Assembly (NCBI RefSeq): GCF_000725485.1
Contig: NZ_JOAG01000030.1
Coordinates: forward strand, 62,001 to 126,000
Direction of reading: 5' to 3'
DNA length: 64,000 nt
DNA from: Nonomuraea candida
GTDB lineage: Bacteria; Actinomycetota; Actinomycetes; Streptosporangiales; Streptosporangiaceae
The translations under genes and the position numbers were made by a program. Below are positions 26,168 through 35,264 of the stretch, one piece after another (the stretch's first letter is position 1; each line of letters begins with the position of its first letter). The notes below the pieces were generated by a model that made no database searches, was not told the origin of the DNA, and worked only from the letters and a program-made list of their open reading frames with translations.

Positions 26168-28243
26168 TCAGAGGATGAGCTGGGCGAGGTCGGTGATCTC
26201 CCGGGCCGCAGGTGCGGCTTCCAGGCGGGCCAGGGGGTCGGCGTCGGCGAGGCCGTCGAACGACAGCCGCGTGAGCTCCTCGATGCGCCGGATCGGAACC
26301 TGGTACGTCTTGTAGGCGCCGTAGGAGAACTCTCCGGGCACGGCCTCCAGGCCGGCGATGAGGTGGTCCTGGCTGAGCAGGTAACCGGTGGCCGACAGCT
26401 CGTCGTCCCGCCTGACCATCGCCACCACCTTCCAGTACTGGCGGGGCAGCCGGACGCCCCGGTAGGGGTCGTCGTCGTCCGCCAGCACCGGGCCGGTGAA
26501 GACGGTGACCTTCAGATCGCGGTTGTCGGCGTTGTCCAGGATGTAGTCCTCCAGCCCGGCCCAGGTCGTCCGGTTCTGGTTGAAGTCCTTGTGCTGCGGG
26601 GTGCAGTTGGTGAAGTGGAAGGTGTCGTCGTTGCCGGCCTTGGCCACCGCGTGGCTGGCCCCCCACGCGGGGTCCAGGCGGCGGACCAGGTGACCGCGGT
26701 CCAGGGGGTTGTCGCGGTAGACCTCCTCCCCGGCCTGCTCGCCGTCGGGGAGGCGGGGGTCGTAGATCCAGCGGTCGGGGTCGCGGCTGATGCGCAGGCT
26801 GGTCTCGCCGTCGATGTTGACCGCGGTGAAGAAGGCCAGCCGCCGCTGCCGGTTCATCACCACGCTGAAGTGGTGGTAGTTCAGCACGTACGCCGGGCCG
26901 TCGCCGGCGTGCCGGTTGATCGCCGCCAGCGGGACGAGGTCGGGGTGCAGGGCGGGCAGCGGCACCCGATGCCCGCCCGGCAGGAAGTCCGGGTCGTAGC
27001 CGCGGCGGGCGGCATAGTCCGGGTCGATCCGGATCGCCTCCGGCGCCGCCGCGGCGGAGCCGGCGGCGCCCGGCCCGCGGAGCTGGATGTCGAAGGGAGT
27101 CGTCAGGGTGAGCGTCAGCGGCACCTGCCCGGCCGCCGGCCGCGCCGTCACCGGCTCCGCCCGCTCCACCGGCTGGGTCTGCCGGGCGAGCGGGCGATCG
27201 GCAGGAGCAGGCGGGGCGGACGGGGTGAGCGCGTGCCCGGCGGGAGCGGGCGGGGCGGGCTGGAGGCCGGCGCGTTCGGCGAACAACCGGTCGAGCAGGG
27301 CCTGCTGGGCCGGCGGGAACGGCCGGCCGCGCAGGAAGGCCAGCAGGCTGCTGATCCGCACCCCTTCGTTGATGAATCCGCCGTACTCGTCGTGCTCGGG
27401 GGCGCGGACGCCGGCGTGGTGCAAGGCCACGATCTCCCACTGGTCGTTGAAGACGGGGGAGCCGGAGGAGCCGGGCTCGGTGTCGGTCTGGTAGTGCAGG
27501 AACGATTCCAGGATGTCGACGATCCGGTTCTCCCGGAGCGCGACCTGTTTCTTCTCCCCGCCCGGATGCTGAATGATCGTGACGAAGTCGCCGATGATGA
27601 CCTTGCCCTCCGACGCCACCAGCGGGTTGAACCCGAACCGGGCCAGCTCGCCCGCGGCGGCTCTCACCGCCACCAGGGCGAAGTCCAGCTCCCGGTCGGC
27701 GACGAAGAACCGGCCCGGATCCAGCGAGAACGCGTGCAGCGGCAGCGGCCGCCCGTCGATGCCGTCCTGGTAGTCGAACTCGACGCTGCTGCGGCCGGCC
27801 GTGCCGGCGTCGGCGAGCACGTGGTGGTTGGTGAGCAGCAGCTCCGGGGAGACCAGCGATCCGGTGCCGTAGCCGGCCAGCCGCCCTCGATCGTCACGGA
27901 CGACCACCCGCCCGACCGCTCGCGCCGCCACCGCCCCGCCCTCCAGGTAGCCGACGGGGAGCAGATCGTCGGTCTGGATGATCCGCTCCAGCACCGCCAC
28001 CGCCGCCGTCACGGCCGCCGGGTCCGACGCGGCCATCGCCGCGGGCTCTATCGGGTGGATGTCCCGGTAGCGGTGGCTGAGCCGATCGATCCGGGTGGCC
28101 ACGCGCACCGGCTCGTCGGCCCGGGCGATCCCGCCGGGCTCGGCGAGCACGGCGATCGTCCGCCGGCGCTGCTCGCTTCTGGCGGCCACCCGCTCCGCCA
28201 CCTCTTCCCGCAGCCCGGCGGGCACTTCTGTGACCGTGACCAT
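26168..28243 (-). CDS. Trypsin-like protease fused to a DNA/RNA non-specific endonuclease
   Basis: A 691-residue protein without a signal peptide. Residues 1-100 are helical. Residues 105-300 are a trypsin-fold protease with His141 (LLTNHHVLAD), Asp187 (ELDFAL) and Ser260 (TEPGSSGSPVFN). A Pro/Ala-rich linker covers about 327-375. Residues 400-670 are a NUC1-type endonuclease with the catalytic DRGH (515-518), then FTNCTPQHKDFNQN and W-x-x-L-E, the usual metal and active-site residues. All catalytic residues are present. ATG 28243 is chosen for its GGGGACAGG ribosome site. The protease half is closely similar to that of the gene at 56468-58744, which carries a lipase-like domain instead. A role in a suicide or defence response, with the protease controlling the nuclease, is inference. 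Confidence 0.88.
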   Translation of the reverse strand: MVTVTEVPAGLREEVAERVAARSEQRRRTIAVLAEPGGIARADEPVRVATRIDRLSHRYRDIHPIEPAAMAASDPAAVTAAVAVLERIIQTDDLLPVGYLEGGAVAARAVGRVVVRDDRGRLAGYGTGSLVSPELLLTNHHVLADAGTAGRSSVEFDYQDGIDGRPLPLHAFSLDPGRFFVADRELDFALVAVRAAAGELARFGFNPLVASEGKVIIGDFVTIIQHPGGEKKQVALRENRIVDILESFLHYQTDTEPGSSGSPVFNDQWEIVALHHAGVRAPEHDEYGGFINEGVRISSLLAFLRGRPFPPAQQALLDRLFAERAGLQPAPPAPAGHALTPSAPPAPADRPLARQTQPVERAEPVTARPAAGQVPLTLTLTTPFDIQLRGPGAAGSAAAAPEAIRIDPDYAARRGYDPDFLPGGHRVPLPALHPDLVPLAAINRHAGDGPAYVLNYHHFSVVMNRQRRLAFFTAVNIDGETSLRISRDPDRWIYDPRLPDGEQAGEEVYRDNPLDRGHLVRRLDPAWGASHAVAKAGNDDTFHFTNCTPQHKDFNQNRTTWAGLEDYILDNADNRDLKVTVFTGPVLADDDDPYRGVRLPRQYWKVVAMVRRDDELSATGYLLSQDHLIAGLEAVPGEFSYGAYKTYQVPIRRIEELTRLSFDGLADADPLARLEAAPAAREITDLAQLIL

Positions 28244-28544
28244 GACCTGTCCCCATTCCCCCGATAACCGCCAGTCCATCGCTTTCCTGGCATGGGGCCG
28301 TATTCCCCCAGCAGGACGGACGTAAGTCTCCCCAGACCCTCTGACCTGCATATTTGTCGGAAACTTCGCCAGTTCGAGACGGCTGCGGGACAGCGCCGTG
28401 GCGGCCGCGCGAGCTGTCAGCCCTCCCCTGGCGGTGCCGGGCGCCGGGGCGCCCGGCGAAGCCGCCGGTGGAAGATCCCCGCGACGCGGTGCGTAACGCG
28501 TGCGACACGGACGGCGATGAGCCGTTGCGAGGAAAGGGGGGACG
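28244..28544. other. Divergent intergenic region
   Basis: 301 bp between the trypsin-nuclease and the lipoprotein genes. It should contain both promoters. An AT-rich patch (TGCATATTTG, 28347-28356) shares the TGCATAT motif with the inverted repeat upstream of the other trypsin fusion (58768-58774). The right side contains several GC-rich potential hairpins and the ribosome site of the lipoprotein gene (GAGGAAAGGGGGG). No gene is supported. Confidence 0.5.
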
Positions 28545-29483
28545 ATGAGGATCCCACGATGGGCGACCGTGATCATGGTCATGGCCCTCGGCGGCTGCTC
28601 CGCCGGCGGCTCCGGCACGGGCGCCCAACCGTCGTTCTCCGCCCGTTCGCTGCCGCAGGTCTCTCCGACGACGGACGGGGGGCCGTCAGGGCGACGGTCC
28701 GATGCCGCCACGCCGCCCGAGCCTGACCGCACCCCGCCGGCGACCGGCAACCCGGCCCGTGGGCGCGAGCCGTCCGCGACGGAGAACCCTGCCCGTGGGG
28801 GCGAGCCATCCGACGGGAAGACCTCATCCAGGAAGCCGGCCACGCGAGATCCGGCCACGCGAGGACCTGCCACGCACGAGCCGGCCACCAGGACGCCCCG
28901 CTCGCCGGAGCCGGTCACCCCCACCCCGGCGCCGTGGCGCACCCCGACCGTAGGCAACGATCACGCCTCGGTACGCCTCGACCACCGCTACCCGACCAAC
29001 ACCTGCCTCATCTACTCCGCGCCGCGACCGGGCACGACGGTCCGGATCGAGAGCCTGTCCGCCGCCTCCGGCCCGTACAGCCCGGCCGAGGATCCGACGG
29101 ACGGCGGCGCCATCCCCACCGGCACCGAACGGGCCACCATGGGCGTCACCGGCAAGCCGTGCGTCCCCGGGGCCGAGGCCGGGAACGAGGTGCCCGGCGA
29201 CGTGGGGTGCGAGGCGGGCGCGGAGCTCACCGATCGCAGCGGGTGCGGGCTTTACCCGGACTACCGGACGCCCACGCCGCTCGGCACGTACGAGGTGAAA
29301 CTCACCTGGCGGCTGTCCACCCTGTGCCGGGACACCTCGTTCGCCCCCTGCCAAGGGGTGCGGCCGGAGCCTGAACGGGAGCGGCCGGTCCGGGTGACCT
29401 GGTCGGTGTCGACGAACTACTGCGTCCTGGTGCAGGGCGACCGGCCGGGCCTCTACCAGGTGGTCGGCTGCGCCGTTGAGTGA
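28545..29483 (+). CDS. Lipoprotein of unknown function
   Basis: A 312-residue protein. The lipobox is LGGC (Cys near 18) after a short hydrophobic signal, so it is probably membrane-anchored outside. Residues 20-135 are a Pro/Thr/Arg-rich, low-complexity stalk with short repeats (NPARGxEPS, PATRxPAT). The C-terminal 175 residues look globular, contain about six to seven cysteines and have a conserved-looking core (SVRLDHRYPTNTCLIYSAP, TPLGTYEVKLTW). I do not recognise the domain. ATG 28545 has a strong ribosome site. It overlaps the next membrane-protein gene by 8 bp, so the two are translationally coupled. Confidence 0.75.
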   Translation: MRIPRWATVIMVMALGGCSAGGSGTGAQPSFSARSLPQVSPTTDGGPSGRRSDAATPPEPDRTPPATGNPARGREPSATENPARGGEPSDGKTSSRKPATRDPATRGPATHEPATRTPRSPEPVTPTPAPWRTPTVGNDHASVRLDHRYPTNTCLIYSAPRPGTTVRIESLSAASGPYSPAEDPTDGGAIPTGTERATMGVTGKPCVPGAEAGNEVPGDVGCEAGAELTDRSGCGLYPDYRTPTPLGTYEVKLTWRLSTLCRDTSFAPCQGVRPEPERERPVRVTWSVSTNYCVLVQGDRPGLYQVVGCAVE

Positions 29484-30609
29484 GCCGGACCCGCCCTCCC
29501 GCCCCGCCGGCGCCGAGCCTCCGGCGGGACGGGATGGCGCGCGACCGCAGGCCCCGGGGCCCGGGCCCGCCGCGCGCCGCTCCTCCCTGCGCGCGCGGAT
29601 GCGCGGGGCCGTGGCCCGGCGTGCGCGGCGCAGTCCGGCGGGGCGCGGCGCGCGTGATCCCGCGGGACGTGCGAGGGGCCCCGCGGGACGTGCGAGGAGT
29701 GCAGCGGGACCCGCGCCGGGGGCTGCCGCCGATGCCGGGACGGAGCCGCCGCAGTCCTCCTTGCATCACCAGCTCGACCTGATCGGCAAGGTGGGACCGC
29801 CCGCGACCCTGCTCACCGCCCTGTTCGTGTGGGCGGGCTATGTGGCGACGCTGCAACGCTTCCGGTATTTCGGGGTCTATCTGGAACTGGCCGACCTGCC
29901 CACCCAGGACCTGATCCTCTACGGGGTGGAGACGGCCTACCCGATCGTGCTGGCGCTGCTGCTGGCCGCGCTCGGCGGGCTCGTGCTGCACACGGCGCTG
30001 TCGCGGGTGACGGCGTGGCGTCCCCGCTGGTCACGGCCGGCGTCGGCGGGCGCGGTGGCCGCCGCCGGCGTCGCGATGCTGGCCCGTGGCCTGACCGGCG
30101 TGCTGCGGCCGGCGCTGGCCGAGCGCGAGACGCCCGGTGTCACACCGCTCTGCCTCGCGCTGGGGGTGCCCGCACTCGTCTACGCGTACTGGCTGCTGGG
30201 CCGGCCGCTGGGCGACAGGTTCGGGCAGGCGCGGCTGATCGCCGCCGGGATCGGCATCGTGGGCCTGTTCTGGGCCGTCAGCAGCTTCGCCGGAGAGAGC
30301 GGCGTCGCACGCGGCCTGGAGGACGCCCGCCGCCTGCACACGCTGCCCGAAGTCGTCATCTACTCCAAGCGCCCCATCCCGGACCTGCCGGCGGTCACCG
30401 CCCACGACGACTTCGGCGCGGACGCGGGGCACCGGCACCGCTACCGTGGTCTCCGCCTGCTGCTGGAGTCCGGAGGGCGGCTGTTCCTGGTGCCGCTCAC
30501 GTGGCGGCCCGGCGATGACCGGGCGGCCATCTCGACGTTCGTGATCCCGTACGACAAGGACATCCGGCTCCAGTTGCTGCCCGCCGCGCGCCCCGGCGGG
30601 CAGCCGTAG
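29476..30609 (+). CDS. Multi-pass membrane protein of unknown function
   Basis: A 377-residue protein starting with TTG at 29476, inside the lipoprotein gene's last codons. Residues 1-95 are a basic, Ala/Gly/Pro/Arg-rich tail. There are about five hydrophobic segments: LLTALFVWAGYVATL (near 107), LALLLAALGGLVLHTAL, AGAVAAAGVAMLARGL, LCLALGVPALVYAYWLL and LIAAGIGIVGLFWAV. A soluble C-terminal domain follows (about 275-377). No family is recognised. Coupling to the lipoprotein suggests they form a complex. The TTG start is the one that preserves the coupling, but a later start is possible. Confidence 0.65.
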   Translation: MSEPDPPSRPAGAEPPAGRDGARPQAPGPGPAARRSSLRARMRGAVARRARRSPAGRGARDPAGRARGPAGRARSAAGPAPGAAADAGTEPPQSSLHHQLDLIGKVGPPATLLTALFVWAGYVATLQRFRYFGVYLELADLPTQDLILYGVETAYPIVLALLLAALGGLVLHTALSRVTAWRPRWSRPASAGAVAAAGVAMLARGLTGVLRPALAERETPGVTPLCLALGVPALVYAYWLLGRPLGDRFGQARLIAAGIGIVGLFWAVSSFAGESGVARGLEDARRLHTLPEVVIYSKRPIPDLPAVTAHDDFGADAGHRHRYRGLRLLLESGGRLFLVPLTWRPGDDRAAISTFVIPYDKDIRLQLLPAARPGGQP

Positions 30610-30700
30610 CCGTGGCCGCGCCGGGACGAAGCCGACGGCTGACCGGCCGCGCGCGGGCTGGGCTCATCGGCCGGGTGACGAGCGCGCGGCTCTCGCCCGG

Positions 30701-31255
30701 TCAGGGCTGGAGGTCGGTGAAGGTGAGGATGGTCGGGCCCGTGCTGCCGCCGTAACCCGGCGCGAGGCAGTCGAGGAGCGGCGTGATGGGGTTGTCGAGG
30801 GTGACGCCCTCGGAGGTCACGGTGTCGCCGGCGAACTTGCCCGCGGTGACGGTGCCGACGACGACGAAGGCCGCCTGGCCCGCGAACAGGTTGAGCGTGA
30901 CGGTGTAGCTGATCGTCGACGACTCGCCGGTGTTCCAGGTCACCGTCTCGGTCGCGGGCATGGAGCCGGACAGGCAGCCCAGGCTCCCCTGCCCGAAGAT
31001 CGTCGAGGTGCCCGAGGTGATGTCCGGGTCGCTCGACACGCAGGTCGGGTAGGTTCCCGTGCCCGTCATGGTCACGGCCTGCTCGGCCAGGCGCAGCTTC
31101 GGCGAGAAGGCGAGGGTGTTGGTCCCGTCGATCGAGCAGATGACGTCCTGGCCGATGGCGTGCGCCGGTCCGGCGTACGCCATGCCCAGCGGGCCGAGCA
31201 GCGCGAGGACGGCGCCGCAGACCGCAGCCCTGGCGGAGGTGACTCTGGTGAGCAT
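30701..31255 (-). CDS. Exported protein, paralogue of its divergent neighbour
   Basis: A 184-residue protein with a Sec signal peptide (MLTRVTSARAAVCGAVLALL, ending near AHA). The mature part has four to five cysteines and a beta-rich pattern: TNTLAFSPKLRLAEQAVTMTGTG, SDPDITSGTSTIFGQGSLGCLSG, then TVTWNTGESSTISY. The divergent gene at 31487 has the same order of motifs (TYSPGITFTPQNIEITVSGQ, GQVTSGTYGEQF, VEWNTGDSS). ATG 31255 is chosen because of the GGAGAAAGGGA ribosome site; a longer frame to 31318 is less likely. Function unknown. Confidence 0.75.
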   Translation of the reverse strand: MLTRVTSARAAVCGAVLALLGPLGMAYAGPAHAIGQDVICSIDGTNTLAFSPKLRLAEQAVTMTGTGTYPTCVSSDPDITSGTSTIFGQGSLGCLSGSMPATETVTWNTGESSTISYTVTLNLFAGQAAFVVVGTVTAGKFAGDTVTSEGVTLDNPITPLLDCLAPGYGGSTGPTILTFTDLQP

Positions 31256-31338
31256 ACGGCGTCCCTTTCTCCACGAGGCGGAGCAGGCGCTGGGGGTTCG
31301 GTTCTCCAGCCTCACCAAGGACGGTAATGATTACTCTA

Positions 31339-31355
31339 CGTACCGACAAGGTACG
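31339..31355. promoter_or_regulatory. Inverted repeat in the divergent promoter
   Basis: CGTACC-GACAA-GGTACG forms a 6-bp inverted repeat between the two paralogous exported-protein genes. On the minus strand it lies just upstream of a good -10 sequence, TAGAGT (31338-31333), so a regulator bound here could control the 30701-31255 gene. Confidence 0.4.
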
Positions 31356-31486
31356 AATCTGCAACCTCCGGGCCATAGCCAGAAACCGGTGAGGAAGCTG
31401 TCATGTCTTCATAACTCCAGTGGTTCCGTCCGATGCCACATCGCCCGACCCCGTCCGCCTCCGTTCACCCCGGTAGGGAGCGCCCG

Positions 31487-32026
31487 GTGACCTCTCCTTC
31501 ATCCCGGCAGAGCCGACGCATGCGCGTCCTGATCGCCGTCGCGGCCGTGGCCGCCCTCAGCCCGATCGTTCCGGCCGCGGTTCCCGCCCATGCGGCCGCA
31601 CCCGTGCAGTGCCAGGGAACCGAGACCGTCACCTACAGCCCGGGGATCACCTTCACGCCACAGAACATCGAGATCACGGTGAGCGGGCAGTTCAGCTCCT
31701 GCGTCGACGGCTCGGGCCAGGTGACGAGCGGGACGTACGGGGAGCAGTTCACGATCTTCGCCGGCTGCAACGCCCTCTTCGACGACTTCGAGGGCCGGCG
31801 GGCCGTCGAGTGGAACACCGGCGACAGCAGCGTCATCGACGGCGCCGGGAGCAGCACCGCCGTGGCCGGCCAGGTCGTCACCACTTTCACCGGCACCGTC
31901 GTTGAAGGCCGCTTCCAGGGCAGGCCCGCGTTGCAGACCGTCACGCTCGTTCAACCGGATCTGCTGCGGTGCCTCACCACCGGCATCACCAGGACGAGCG
32001 GGCTGACGACGCTCACCATCACCTGA
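31487..32026 (+). CDS. Exported protein, paralogue of its divergent neighbour
   Basis: A 179-residue protein. From GTG 31487, with AGGGAG seven bases upstream, it has a signal peptide (RRMRVLIAVAAVAALSPIVP) with cleavage near AHA. The mature protein is beta-rich with cysteines at similar places to the paralogue at 30701-31255, and shares the WNTGDSS/WNTGESS motif and the C-terminal RCLTTG / DCLAPG region. The two proteins are transcribed away from each other. I do not recognise the family. Confidence 0.75.
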   Translation: MTSPSSRQSRRMRVLIAVAAVAALSPIVPAAVPAHAAAPVQCQGTETVTYSPGITFTPQNIEITVSGQFSSCVDGSGQVTSGTYGEQFTIFAGCNALFDDFEGRRAVEWNTGDSSVIDGAGSSTAVAGQVVTTFTGTVVEGRFQGRPALQTVTLVQPDLLRCLTTGITRTSGLTTLTIT

Positions 32027-32193
32027 GCCGCCACGGGCTCGACCGGCGGTTCCGTCCTGACGCGAGCCGCCGGCGCCGGCCGGGGTCACCTCGTACGGGT
32101 CCGGCTCGACGTTCGCCAAGCAGAGATACGGCGAAGATCCAGGACCGGTAGGCTCACGCCATCGAAGAGTGAACGGCCGGCTCTGGGGACGGG

Positions 32194-32676
32194 GTGTTGA
32201 AGGCGGACAGCCCACAGATTGCCTTCCGGCTGGAGCGGGGCTCAACGGGGTTCCGTCACTTCGGCGACCCGCCGCTGCCGGAGACCGATCCTCGGACGTG
32301 TCGTGCCGCCTGGTACGCCGCAGCCCGGGCCGCCCGCGGACAGGTCGGGACTTTTGCGGAACAGCGGTACCCGCAGAACTTTCACAGCGCTACGATCAAC
32401 GATCGAGATGGAGTGCACGTGGCGCTGTTTCACGCCCAGTATCCACTGATCGCCTTCGTGGACGACCGGCGTCACTGCTACACCGACGGGTTCCGGGACC
32501 CACCCGCCTGGGCGGCCTCCCTCCACGCCTTCGGCTTCACCGTCTTGAGCGCGTCGCTGCTCATGTCACCGCCGGCAGAGGCGGACACTGCTGCTCTGTC
32601 CCCCGCGGAGTGGAGGCAGATCGAGTACTGGCAGCCGCGGACCCTTGGCGCGACGCTCTTCAATTCGTGGGACTGA
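32194..32676 (+). CDS. Hypothetical cytoplasmic protein
   Basis: A 160-residue protein starting at GTG 32194, directly after a GGGGACGG stretch that may serve as ribosome site. It is rich in aromatic residues, with motifs FHSATINDRDGVHVALFHAQ and IAFVDDRRHCYTDGFRDPP. The composition and codon bias are those of a real gene. No signal peptide or membrane segment. I do not recognise it. It is convergent with the sulfatase gene 99 bp away. Confidence 0.6.
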   Translation: MLKADSPQIAFRLERGSTGFRHFGDPPLPETDPRTCRAAWYAAARAARGQVGTFAEQRYPQNFHSATINDRDGVHVALFHAQYPLIAFVDDRRHCYTDGFRDPPAWAASLHAFGFTVLSASLLMSPPAEADTAALSPAEWRQIEYWQPRTLGATLFNSWD

Positions 32677-32775
32677 CGCCTGGCCGTCCTGGGCCGGCTC
32701 AGCCTTCGGTGGCACACCATCGGCATCCCGGGACGCCAGGTCAACGCCACCACCGGTCCGGCCCGCCGGCCGGCG

Positions 32776-34512
32776 TCACGCCGTGCGCATCGAGGTGGTG
32801 ATCTTCTTTCGGGTACGGAACCGTACGTGCCTTCCGCCCGTGGTGAAGCGGGCCGTGGCGGTGAGCGTGCCGGTGGGGGTGGCCTGTGCCGGCGGGGTGA
32901 GGGTGAAGCGGAGCGTGGCCGAGGCGCCCGGTCGCAGGGGGGCGTGGCGGCCCTGGCCGGTGATGTGCCAGCCGGCGGGCGGGTGCAGCCGGATCCGCAG
33001 GTCGGTCCAGGTCGTGGCGGAGCCGTTGTGCAGGGTGACCGTGACCGTGCAGGGCCGGTCGGCCGTCGCGCTGGTGCTGGTCAGGCGCATGCCGTAGGGC
33101 AGGCGCGGGTCGGGCGCGATGGAGGCGTCGATCGCCGCGTTCAGCTCGGCGGCGAGGTGCGGCCGGGCGCGGGCGAGGTTGTGGCGTTCGCCGGGGTCGC
33201 CGCTCAGGTCGTACAGCTCGAAGCGGCCGCCCGGCCCGGCTCCGGCGACGCCCGGCGCGAACCGGATCGCCTTCCAGTCGCCCCGCCGGATGGCCTGCAC
33301 TCTGTCGGGGCGGTTCCACAGCAGGTGGGAGTGGCCGGTGAAGCCGGACCCGTCCAGCAGGCCGCGCAGGGAGGTGCCGTCGAGGTGGGCGGGCGCGGGT
33401 ATCCCGGCCAGGTCGGCCAGGGTCGGGAGCACGTCCCAGAAGGCGACGGGCTCGTCGATGACGCGGCCGGGGTCGGGCAGGGCCGGCGACCAGGCGATCA
33501 TCGGCACGCGGATGCCGCCCTCGTACAGGTCGCCCTTGTCGGCGCGGTAGGGGCCGTTGGAGTCGAACAGGCGGGGGGTGACGCCCTTCTCCCGGTGGGG
33601 GCCGTTGTCGCCGGTGAACAGCAGCAGGGTGGAGTCGGCGACGCCGGCCTCGCGTAGCGTCCGGACGATCCGGCCGACGTGCGCGTCCAGGCGGGTGACC
33701 TGGGCGGCGTGCCGCCGGTTGGCCCGGGTCCACGGCTCGTCCTCGTACCGCCCGGCGTCCCCGGGCACGTCGCTGGGCGAGTGCGGCAGCGTGGTGGGGA
33801 GGTACAGCAGGAACGGCTCGCCCGCGGCCGCGGCCGCGGTGATGAACGCGCGGGCGCGGCTGAGGAACAGGTCGGGGGCGTAGGCGGCGCCGTTGAGGGG
33901 GACGGTGGCGCGGTTGTGCCACAGGTAGCGCGGCCAGTACTGGTGGGCGTGCTTGTGGCCGATGAAGCCGAAGAACTCGCCGAAGCCGCGGGCGTTCGGA
34001 TGGGAGGGCTGGCCGGCGATCTCGGGCCCGAAGCCCCATTTGCCGATGCACGCGGTGCGGTATCCGGCCAGCTTGAGCAGGCCGGCGAACGTGACGTCCG
34101 CCGAGGTCAGGGACGGGTCCGGGCCGCCCAGGGGGTTCTCGCGCACGGTGGCGTGACCGGCGTGCAGGCCGGTGAGCAGGCAGGCCCGCGACGGCCCGCA
34201 CACCGGAGCACCCGCATAGGCGCTGGTGAAGCGGAGCCCCTGGGCGGCGAGCCGGTCCAGGTTCGGCGTGTCGATCAGTTTCTGGCCGTAACAGCCGAGC
34301 TGCCCGTAGCCGAGGTCGTCGGCCAGGATGATGACGATGTTGGGCCGCCTGGGCAGCGTTGACCGCGCGGGCGCTGCGGGCGCTGCGGGCGCTGTGGGCA
34401 ATGTGGACGGCGTGGCCGCCCGGGCCCGGCCTGCCGCGCCGAGGAGCGTCGTGGTCGCCAGGGCTCCCGTGGAGGTCAGGAAGGCGCGGCGGGTCGGGGT
34501 GTCGAGGTTCAT
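32776..34512 (-). CDS. Tat-exported type I sulfatase
   Basis: A 578-residue sulfatase. The N-terminus carries a Tat signal (TRRAFLTSTGALATTTLLG). The catalytic core starts PNIVIILADDLGYG, giving the metal-binding Asp pair, and the formylglycine motif is CGPSR in APVCGPSRACLL, so the Cys would be oxidised to formylglycine. LFTGDNGPH supplies further metal ligands. A C-terminal beta domain (about 455-560, CTVTVTLHNGSATTWTDL) resembles a NEW3/CARDB-like module. It would hydrolyse a sulfate ester outside the membrane. ATG 34512 follows a GCGGAG ribosome site; an in-frame ATG 18 bp upstream is possible. Divergent from the DJ-1 gene. Confidence 0.9.
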   Translation of the reverse strand: MNLDTPTRRAFLTSTGALATTTLLGAAGRARAATPSTLPTAPAAPAAPARSTLPRRPNIVIILADDLGYGQLGCYGQKLIDTPNLDRLAAQGLRFTSAYAGAPVCGPSRACLLTGLHAGHATVRENPLGGPDPSLTSADVTFAGLLKLAGYRTACIGKWGFGPEIAGQPSHPNARGFGEFFGFIGHKHAHQYWPRYLWHNRATVPLNGAAYAPDLFLSRARAFITAAAAAGEPFLLYLPTTLPHSPSDVPGDAGRYEDEPWTRANRRHAAQVTRLDAHVGRIVRTLREAGVADSTLLLFTGDNGPHREKGVTPRLFDSNGPYRADKGDLYEGGIRVPMIAWSPALPDPGRVIDEPVAFWDVLPTLADLAGIPAPAHLDGTSLRGLLDGSGFTGHSHLLWNRPDRVQAIRRGDWKAIRFAPGVAGAGPGGRFELYDLSGDPGERHNLARARPHLAAELNAAIDASIAPDPRLPYGMRLTSTSATADRPCTVTVTLHNGSATTWTDLRIRLHPPAGWHITGQGRHAPLRPGASATLRFTLTPPAQATPTGTLTATARFTTGGRHVRFRTRKKITTSMRTA

Positions 34513-34668
34513 GGTCTCCGCTTTGATCATCAGGTCCGCGGGAGCGTAGCGGCTGATCGTGAACCGGCGGCGGCGCCACGGTGAACGCTCTCCCGGTGAC
34601 GACCGGAACGAGGGGGCGGCGCCCCGGTCGGCGGCACGCGGGGCCTGCCATTTCCGCCGCACGCGGAT

Positions 34669-34674
34669 TAAGAT
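34669..34674 (+). promoter_or_regulatory. Possible -10 element for the DJ-1/PfpI gene
   Basis: TAAGAT at 34669-34674 fits the TANNNT actinobacterial -10 and lies 26 bp before ATG 34701, with a GGAG ribosome site in between. No clear -35 is seen. The same hexamer precedes the gene at 36446. Confidence 0.4.
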
Positions 34675-34700
34675 CCTGCGTGGGAGAACAGGAGTGAGCC

Positions 34701-35264
34701 ATGGCCCGAGTGCTTGTTCTGACCGGTGATGCGGCGGAAGAACTGGACTCCATGTACCCCGTCTTCCGGCTCCGTGAAGGGGGTCACGAGGCGATCGTGG
34801 CCGCCCCCACCACCCGCGCGGTGAAGCTGGTGGTCCACGACTTCGAGCCCGGCTGGGACGCCTACACCGAGAAACCCGGCCACCAGCTGCCGGTGGATCT
34901 CGCATTCGCCGACGTGCGGCCCGAGGACTACCGGGCGCTGGTGATCCCGGGCGGCCGCGCGCCGGAGTACATCCGCACCGATCCCGACGTCGCCCGCATC
35001 GTGCGCCACTTCTTCGCGCACGGCCTGCCGGTGGGCACGATCTGCCACGGCCCGCAGGTGCCGGCCGCGCTCGGCCTGCTGCGCGGCCGCACCACGGCGG
35101 CGTTCCCGCCGCTGAGGGCCGACATGGAGATGGCCGGCGCGACCTTCGTGGACGCCCCCGACGTGGTGGACGGCGCGATGGTCTCCTGCCGCGGCTGGCC
35201 GGACCTGCCCGAATGGTCGCGTGCCTTCATGCGCGTGCTGGAAGGCGCGAACGTGCCGGTGTAG
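34701..35264 (+). CDS. DJ-1/PfpI family protein
   Basis: A 187-residue DJ-1/PfpI-superfamily protein. The fold pattern is clear: RVLVLTGDAAEELDSMYP at the start, LVIPGGRAPEYIRTDPDVARIV in the middle, and the nucleophile elbow GTICHGPQV, with the Cys near residue 115. Family members include cysteine proteases, glyoxalase III-type deglycases and chaperones; the closest PfpI type is called intracellular protease/amidase. ATG 34701 has a ribosome site (CAGGAGTG). It stands alone. Confidence 0.87.
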   Translation: MARVLVLTGDAAEELDSMYPVFRLREGGHEAIVAAPTTRAVKLVVHDFEPGWDAYTEKPGHQLPVDLAFADVRPEDYRALVIPGGRAPEYIRTDPDVARIVRHFFAHGLPVGTICHGPQVPAALGLLRGRTTAAFPPLRADMEMAGATFVDAPDVVDGAMVSCRGWPDLPEWSRAFMRVLEGANVPV

